Origin: Tetraselmis striata | Taxonomy: Eukaryota; Chlorophyta; Chlorodendrophyceae; Chlorodendrales; Chlorodendraceae | Direction: 5' to 3' | NCBI GenBank assembly: GCA_006384855.1 | Contig: VCJN01001015.1 | Coordinates: 62,001-126,000 of the forward strand | Length of the DNA: 64,000 bases | Shown here: one piece after another, positions 58,168 to 64,000 of the stretch | How positions within the stretch are numbered: the first letter of the stretch is position 1 | Layout: every line of letters begins with the position of its first letter | Translations under genes and position numbers: made by a program | The notes under the pieces: generated by a model | Seen by the model: the letters and a program-made list of their open reading frames with translations, nothing else | What the model was told of the DNA's origin: nothing | Databases searched by the model: none

Positions 58168-59096
58168 ACCTCCCCCCCCCCCCCCCCCTCTGTTTCCACC
58201 AGGGTTGGGCTGCAGTATCTACTGCACTGCAGGCTGCAGAAACTGCAGCCTGCAGTTAAGCTACTGCACTGCAGCCTGTACCCGAAAAGTGGCTGCAGTG
58301 CAGTTACCCAAAGTGCCCCAAATATATGTCCTTCACTGTCCCGCCCTTGCTTATAATCAACAATTCCAGTGCTACTCCAAACTGCACTTTACTGTAGCCT
58401 GCAGTACTGCAGCATGTTGACTGCAGCCTACAGTACTGCAGCATGTTGACTGCAGCCTGCACTGCAACATGCCTGCAGCCTGCAGTACTACAGTCTGCAC
58501 AACATGCAATACTGCACTGCGGCCTGCAATACTGGAAAGTGGACTGCATCCCAACCCTGGTTTCCACCCCCTCTACTTTATTTATGTTGATCTCTCAATA
58601 CTTAGTAGAACATGCCCAAAGTTGCATGATACCTAGCACTAGCACGACTTTTAAATAGTTTCAATGCATGGCTTTGTGCAGAAGGGTGTTCCTTGCGCTT
58701 GCCATATTCAAGCATAAAATGGAGAGGGGACGGGGCAGTTTTTTGAAACCATCACCATATTACAGTCCGCATCATGACAAACCAATCATTCGGTGGCCTA
58801 TCCACCCCTCCATGTAGAGCTATGATGTTGCTAAGCTGTTGTATGCATGGCCTGGATATTAAAGACTTTCCGTGCCTTCTCTAGACGCTATCCATGTAAT
58901 CAACACAGTATAGTTATGGCGGCGGTGCGGGGCTGAGCCCCCAGCCGCTCATGCACCGCTCCCAGCCGCCAAGTACTGCTTAAGTACGTGAACATAAAGT
59001 TGAGGCCACTTACAAAGTGACCCCCCCCCCCCCCCCCCCCCCCGGGTTTCTCCGGAAAGTAGAGTACCAAAACATAACATTAAATCGGACCTGCCT
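58106..59096. mobile_element. candidate TIR element containing a nested hAT-type element
   Basis: AGGCAGGTCCGATTTAAT at 58106-58123 recurs as its exact reverse complement at 59079-59096. A diverged match to the right-hand end (aggccggtccgatttag...agtactctac) lies at 61265-61303. The interior has long C runs just inside both ends (58139-58188, 59021-59043), the nested element at 58200-58559 and no ORF. No clear target duplication is seen. Confidence 0.4.
58200..58559. mobile_element. non-autonomous hAT-type element with PstI-like palindromic arrays
   Basis: A perfect 8-base target duplication, gtttccac, at 58192-58199 and 58560-58567 flanks inverted tips cagggttgggctgcag / ctgcatcccaaccctg. 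The interior is made of ctgcag-centred self-complementary words repeated about 20 times (tgcagtactgcag, gcctgcagtac, gcagcatgttgactgcag). Total 360 bases, no coding capacity. Confidence 0.8.
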
Positions 59097-59320
59097 AATC
59101 TAGCCCTAATAGAGATTGTTATAACACTAATCATATCATACTATATGTGAATAATTATTTATTCATACAGGCAGACGGGCGGCACAGGCGTAGTAGGCTA
59201 ACAATTTACTAATAAGCTCTGGAGAACACGCGGAAAGTACTGGCGACTACAGGTGCCTGTACTGCTGAGTAAGGAAAAATCTGATTACAATAGCCAGCGG
59301 CGCTACCAGTACTTTCCGGT

Positions 59321-61207
59321 CGCTAGCCTGAGCAAGCTTCTATCTGCCAAGCCCAGTAGCCGTCGGTACACCCACGCCTTGCATCACCACGCATGGGCCC
59401 TGCTCAAGCATTGCATGCAACACAAGGCGGGGTATTGGCTCCGCAATTGTCTTCCGTCCGAGGTGGAGGCCTTTGCGGAGGCGGTGGACGCCACCATCCT
59501 CGCGGCGGTCGAACGGGTGCTAGGGGTCTCTTTTGATCCCTCCACGTAGGGCACTGCAACCAATCCGGTGGTCACCGATTTCTTGGCGGAGCTTTTGCAC
59601 GACCCCGACCCCATGGCAGCGGAGGTGGCTACCTTGAGCGAGGATGCAGTGGCCAGGGCGCGCAGCAGGCTTCACCTCCCCACTCGGTTGAAGGGAGCTG
59701 GCATCCGCCGCATGGCTACCGTTCGTGATGCCGCCTTCATCGGCTGCATGAATGCCATCCTCCCAAGGTTCCTGACTAGGAACTCCGGCACCAACACCCC
59801 CACCCCTGGTTTCTTCGACCCACAGCTCGGGTCCGTACTTGGCCGAGGCAGCTTCAATCAACGCAACTTCTTCCGCCCGCCAGTATGACCACTTCCTCAA
59901 CGATGCTCATGGGTCGGACAGCTACGCCGCGGAGATGCGCGAGGCGTGGGGCCGCCTCCAAGCGGCTACTGCTGGCCATCATGGCGACGCAGATGCGCGT
60001 CAGATGAAGCGGGAAGTGGAGGATGCGTCCGGCTCGCTAAAGGAGCTGACGGCATTTCTAGACCAGGCCAACAACTCTCGGCTACGAAATGAGGTGTGCG
60101 CTCTCCCTGACACATGTAGGGAACCGATCTTGTTCAATCAGCTCGACGCGGCGTCAGGCATGTGGACAGTGGCCATCCCCACCGCGCGGGCAGCCATGAC
60201 TCCGCATGAGCTGCGGGAGGTCGGTGACGGGTACTTTCTTCTGCCTAGCCCGTGCTTGGCCCCGGTGGTTGAGAGCCAGATCATTCTGCCCTCGACGGAG
60301 CTCAACCCCGTCACTGTTGACCTATACGGCGACGCGCTCATGAACCTCCCGGCGCCTGGAGACGCTCACTGGCGTGTACAGCACGACGCTATCGCAGATG
60401 CCTTCCGCGATCACTGTGTTCACGACCTAGGTATCGCGGTACGGCGGGAGGTGGATGACTTGTTCCAACATGCAGTGCCTCTCGGCAACACCGTGCCCAG
60501 GGATGAAGTCAAGGACCTAGTGCCGGACGCAGAGCTCTCCCTTCCGGCGTACAACGTCGTGACCGGGAGTTATGATCCCCGGAGCTTGAAGTCCACGCTG
60601 CTGGAGTTCAAGACTATGCGGTACGGGGTCAAGTACACTGCAGTGCCCCGGGCCACGGCTGTGGATCGGTTTGAGCGCTCCCTGTTGGGCGACATACAAC
60701 GGGGGTTGGCTGCGCTGGATGCGGCGTGGCACAACACGGAGCCCGGACAGAAGGGTCCTCTTCGAGACATCCTGGATATGTCGGAGTACACTGGCATGGT
60801 CTTCGGCACAGTGGGTGAGGTGAGCAAGGGGGTGCGCCGCACAGTGCGTGGTATCGCATGCTTGGCTGCGGATCGGGGTGCCCTCTCATCGCGGGGCACT
60901 CGGTGCATCACCCGGGCCCACCAGGAGGCCTTGCTCGCAAGAGATTTCCTCGGGGTCCTGACCTTGGTGGCCGCTCGAGAGCGCGCTCGCTGCCTCATCA
61001 GACGGCGCAGATTCGTCAGTCATCCCGTTGATGAAGCTGCACAGCACGTCCGAGAATCACCCACACACACACGTGCACGCGTGGCCCGGACTCTGAACCG
61101 TGTGCGCATCACTCATCCATCCCGCCTTATGCGGGATGCGGGCCGCTTTTAGGCGCCTTGCTGTGTTGATTTTCTAATTATGGGGAACTGCCCTTTTTGT
61201 AATTCAC
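59321..61207 (+). pseudogene. 5'-truncated RT-nuclease non-LTR element
   Basis: Starts abruptly at cgctagcctgagcaag, equivalent to position ~49430 of the full copy (downstream of the RT motifs), and ends at the same 3' terminus. A TAC-to-TAG stop (59547) and a frame change near 59858 break the frame. From 59839 on, the nuclease-like part is open for 437 codons, with PDAELSLP and LLEFKTM intact. Typical of incomplete target-primed reverse transcription. Confidence 0.85.
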
Positions 61208-61660
61208 ACCTGTACTACCGTACTGGGCGGTTACTGAAGAACTTGGTAAGAATGAATGCATACTAAGGCCGGTCCGATTTAGTGTTATGGTTTAGTACTC
61301 TACTATTCGTTACTAAGTACTTAACTGAGTTTAGTCAGACGACGGACCGAGTTGTGCGGTCAAACGACTACCACCTGGAAAATATAGCACAATAGCTAGT
61401 CATCGGCTCTGTCTATAATCTTCCAGGATGGGACAGTGAGCAGCGGACTCGCGACCGCACCAACTCGTGACATGTTTCCCTGCCTACCTGTAGCTACTAC
61501 TTAGCAAACTGTCTAGACCATAGCGCTCATCCCTTTTGCTGTTGCGCTTCACGCCCCAGCAATCGCGCGGCACCTGTGCCGCGAGGGGAAGCGATCCTTG
61601 TCGATATTTTTCCGCCTGCGCTAGCACGACGCCCTGCGCGCGGCATTGTCAGGGCTCAGT
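61208..61660. other. spacer before the DIRS-type element
   Basis: Holds the diverged 39-base match (61265-61303) to the right end of the element at 58106-59096. The later part is probably the left repeat and leader of the DIRS-type element, but its partner repeat lies outside the window, so no boundary can be set. Confidence 0.4.
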
Positions 61661-62826
61661 ATGCCTGACAACTCCGGTGACGCCCCTAGTGGCCTAGCCG
61701 AAGACCGCATCGCCGCGCTGGGGGCCGGTTTCGCGGGGCTTACGGAGCTTTTGGAAGCCCTACGAAGTGACCTTCAGCGGCCTAGTGGTTCTACTTCTAC
61801 CGAGCCATGCGCGCCCGTAGTAGCGCTGCCGCGGCGAGCTCCCAGCACGACGCACCGGCTCGCGCAGAGCAGGTTCCCGTGCCCCAGCCCCACCGCGGTG
61901 GTCCTAGTGCCGCTGCCCCTTCCTTAGTCTGGGAGGAGTGGGCTCATTTAATTGGCCCTGGCTTTTCCGTCCAGCCCAGCCCCGGCCTCTCTCCGATTCT
62001 CCAGTTGTACGACATCTCATCTGACGAGACGCACCGCCAGCTCATCGCGCGTCGGCACTGGGCCACTTTGGATCAGTACCGCTCTCTATACAGCTTTGGC
62101 TTCTACAATGCGGTGGCCCACGCGGCTCTCTGCGAGGCGCTCGCGTCGATTAAGAGAGCGGCAAGCGCGGCGCAGCCCCGTGATGAGGAGGACCCTCGCC
62201 TCCTTGAAGCGGGCGTGGCGGCCTACGACGTCTCAAATAAACACCGGCGCGACTTCCTGGCGTTTATCCGCCTCAACGCGTCGAAGGATGCGGATGCGCT
62301 GACCAAGACAGTCGCACATGTGGTTCGCCGCAGCCTCCTCAAGCCCGGTTTCGCGGACTATGGTTCGGAAGCGGTGGCGCAGCTCAGCGACGAGCTTTTG
62401 CGCCGCGAGGCCGAGTACAACGTCACGGCGGCGGCAAAGGCAGCCGTACAACAACGCTTCGGCATGGGACCAGACCCCATTGCAACGATGAAGAGGACAA
62501 CGACGACGAGCGACCATCCAGAGCGCGACGGCGCCGGCCCTCCGGACGCCGCCCACGCCCAGACTTCCGCCCCACAGCCGACGACGCCGACAAGGGCAAG
62601 GGCAAGGGCAAGACCTGACGGTGCGGCCCGCCGTTCCGCTTTGTTACCACGCCCCTCCACGTTTCTGCGCCATCGCATGCGGCAGAACGGGCGGGAGTGC
62701 CGGCGAATCGGAGCGAGCGGGCGCGTGCTCCGGTGGGTTCGCGAGGGAGTGCCGCTGCCTTTCACTGGCGCGGCGCCCATGCCTTTCCATCGGGGCGTCT
62801 CTCTACAGGACGCTACGCCTCAGTAG
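61661..62826 (+). pseudogene. Gag-like ORF of a DIRS/PAT-type element
   Basis: ATG 61661 opens MPDNSGDAPSGLAEDRIAALGAG; after ~45 codons the homologous-looking frame continues shifted, from about 61807 to TAG 62824. A helical core (QLYDISSDETHRQLIARRHWATLDQYRSLYSFGFYNAVAHAAL) resembles in layout ORF1 of the tyrosine-recombinase element. The frame then runs towards the RT (HRMRQNGRECRRIGASGRVLRWVREGVPLPF). The frame change and TAG mark it as decayed. Confidence 0.55.
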
Positions 62827-64000
62827 CTCGAGTGGTGGGAGCGAAAGAGCCATCGACTAGTAACAGTCGGCGCGCTTGAACCTAGCGTGCGCGAGCACTA
62901 CGTGTCGCGAGTCTTCCTAGTACCAAAGCCGGGATGCAACCAGTGGCACCTTGTAATAGACCTGCGCCATCTGAGCTCTTACTGCGCGGTCTATTCCATG
63001 CGATTCGAAACTCAGCGTCGCTTGCGATACCTGGCGAAACGCGGCGACTAGGCGTTTACCTTCGACCTGCAAAACGGGTACTACGCCCTGGGCTTGCGGG
63101 AGGACGTCCGCGACTACTTTACAATCAACGTACGTGGCACCCTGTGGCGCTTCGCGGCCCTCCCCATGGGTTGGTCGCTAAATTCTTACTACTTCTGCAC
63201 TATGATGGCGGTCATGGTGCGCTACCTGCGTCAACCAGACTTCGCGACCTACAGCATCTACGGCCGGCCCTTCCGTCGACGCTTGCGCGTCGCCGCAAGG
63301 CGCGCAGCGTTTGCCTCCTACCGTTCATCGACGACTTCCTGTTTGTGGCACCTTCGCGCCAGCTGGCTCTACGCCTACGGGCCGAGGTCGAGTGAGTATG
63401 GGGGCGCCTGGGCATGGCCAAGCACCCCACCCTGGCCCACCCCGAGCTCACCCAGCAGCTGCAGTACCTAGACATGGACTTGGACCTGGTCACTATGCAG
63501 TTCCGCGCCCCAACGGCGAAACGGCGTCGGCTCTCCAACCTGGCCCGCGACCTCGTGTGCATCGCTGCGCGCCGCCGCCGCCACGCGCCGGCCAGACTGC
63601 TTGCGTCTCTCGCCGGGCAGGGCTAGTTCCTCTACCTCGCGATGCCTCCGGCGCGTTTCTACCTCTGCGAGGCGCACACCGTCCTAGGCCGATGCTCCTC
63701 TCCGAGTGGCAAGGTCGTTCTGACGCGTCAGCTGATTCGCGATTTGGAGTGGTGGCGCTATGTTCCACAACGGCGCACCGATTCTGCGCCCGGTGGAGAC
63801 AGCCTATCTGCACACGGACTCCAGCCAGTACGGCTAGGGTGCGGTACTGTGCGAAACTACAGAGGCACGCGGATATTGGTACGAGGAGGATTGTCGACGT
63901 CATATAACGTACAAGGAGCTCAAAGCGGTACGTCTCTCCATACAGTCATTTTTGCCACGGCTGATGGGGCGCCGCGTACTTTTGTACGAGGACAATCAGG
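62827..64000 (+). pseudogene. DIRS/PAT-type reverse transcriptase and RNase H, decayed, runs off the window
   Basis: Reads HYVSRVFLVPKPGCNQWHLV, then FTFDLQNGYYALGL (motif A), LPMGWSLNSYYFC (motif B), and after a frame change near 63250 LLPFIDDFLFV (motif C, I-D-D). Next come QYLDMDLDL...FRAPTAKRRRL, the RT connection, and YLHTDSSQYG, ITYKELKAV and LLYEDNQ, the three acidic positions of RNase H. The I-D-D motif C and downstream order are typical of DIRS-like, not Gypsy or Copia, elements. In-frame stops: TAG 63049, TGA 63393, TAG 63624, TAG 63835. The recombinase expected downstream lies outside the window. Confidence 0.75.

Noticed and set aside
58382-58560. Reverse-strand Cys-rich short frames near 58.4 kb
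   Set aside because: They arise from repeated CTGCAG words in the hAT-type mini-element.

Overview
Nuclear DNA of a flagellated eukaryote, most likely a chlorophyte green alga or close relative. Reasons: GC-rich exons cut by many short GT-AG (twice GC-AG) introns; an axonemal dynein; TGTAA motifs about 100-170 bases after three stop codons, the usual chlorophyte poly(A) signal; and PAT/DIRS tyrosine-recombinase elements of the kind known from volvocine algae. The species is not identified.

Host genes. (1) 1-9053 (+): the 3' 2.4 thousand codons of an inner-arm-type axonemal dynein heavy chain, in six exons. (2) 24413-26049 (+): a three-exon omega-class-like glutathione S-transferase. (3) 28601-30053 (-): a five-exon coiled-coil protein of unknown role. 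(4) 35029-43291 (+): acylaminoacyl-peptidase in 17 exons, complete with its Ser-Asp-His triad. (5) 43815-46475 (-): an uninterrupted gene for a multi-pass membrane protein with a HET (TIR-like) domain, tail to tail with gene 4. A possible two-exon gene at 27241-28573 is weak.

Mobile DNA. 11776-13065 is bounded by perfect 18-base inverted repeats and holds a tRNA-like sequence. 13115-18686 is an apparently perfect head-to-tail duplication of 2786 bases; each unit has a decayed DDE transposase and the 3' end of a retroelement on the other strand. 19440-24245 is a cluster of broken non-LTR (RT + RNase H) fragments, interrupted by a ~185-base-arm hairpin repeat. 30348-33568 and 54703-57908 are two copies of a tyrosine-recombinase element with split direct repeats (A1 - ORFs - B1A2B2) and no reverse transcriptase; the first copy looks intact, the second has two frameshifts. 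46709-51308 is a full-length non-LTR element, one long ORF with RT and a C-terminal PD-(D/E)XK-like nuclease, flanked by a perfect 14-base target duplication; relatives lie at 59321-61207 (+) and 18104-19345 (-). 53606-54695 and 58200-58559 are hAT-type non-autonomous elements with related tips but different self-complementary interiors. 61661-64000 is a decayed DIRS/PAT-type element (Gag-like, RT, RNase H) running off the window.

The host genes do not form a pathway. The most distinctive items are the RT-less tyrosine-recombinase element, the RT-nuclease element, the palindrome-filled hAT elements, a repeat shared by introns of the dynein and peptidase genes, and the HET membrane protein. 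Exon limits were set by hand from splice signals, reading phase and known family order; no search or alignment program was run.
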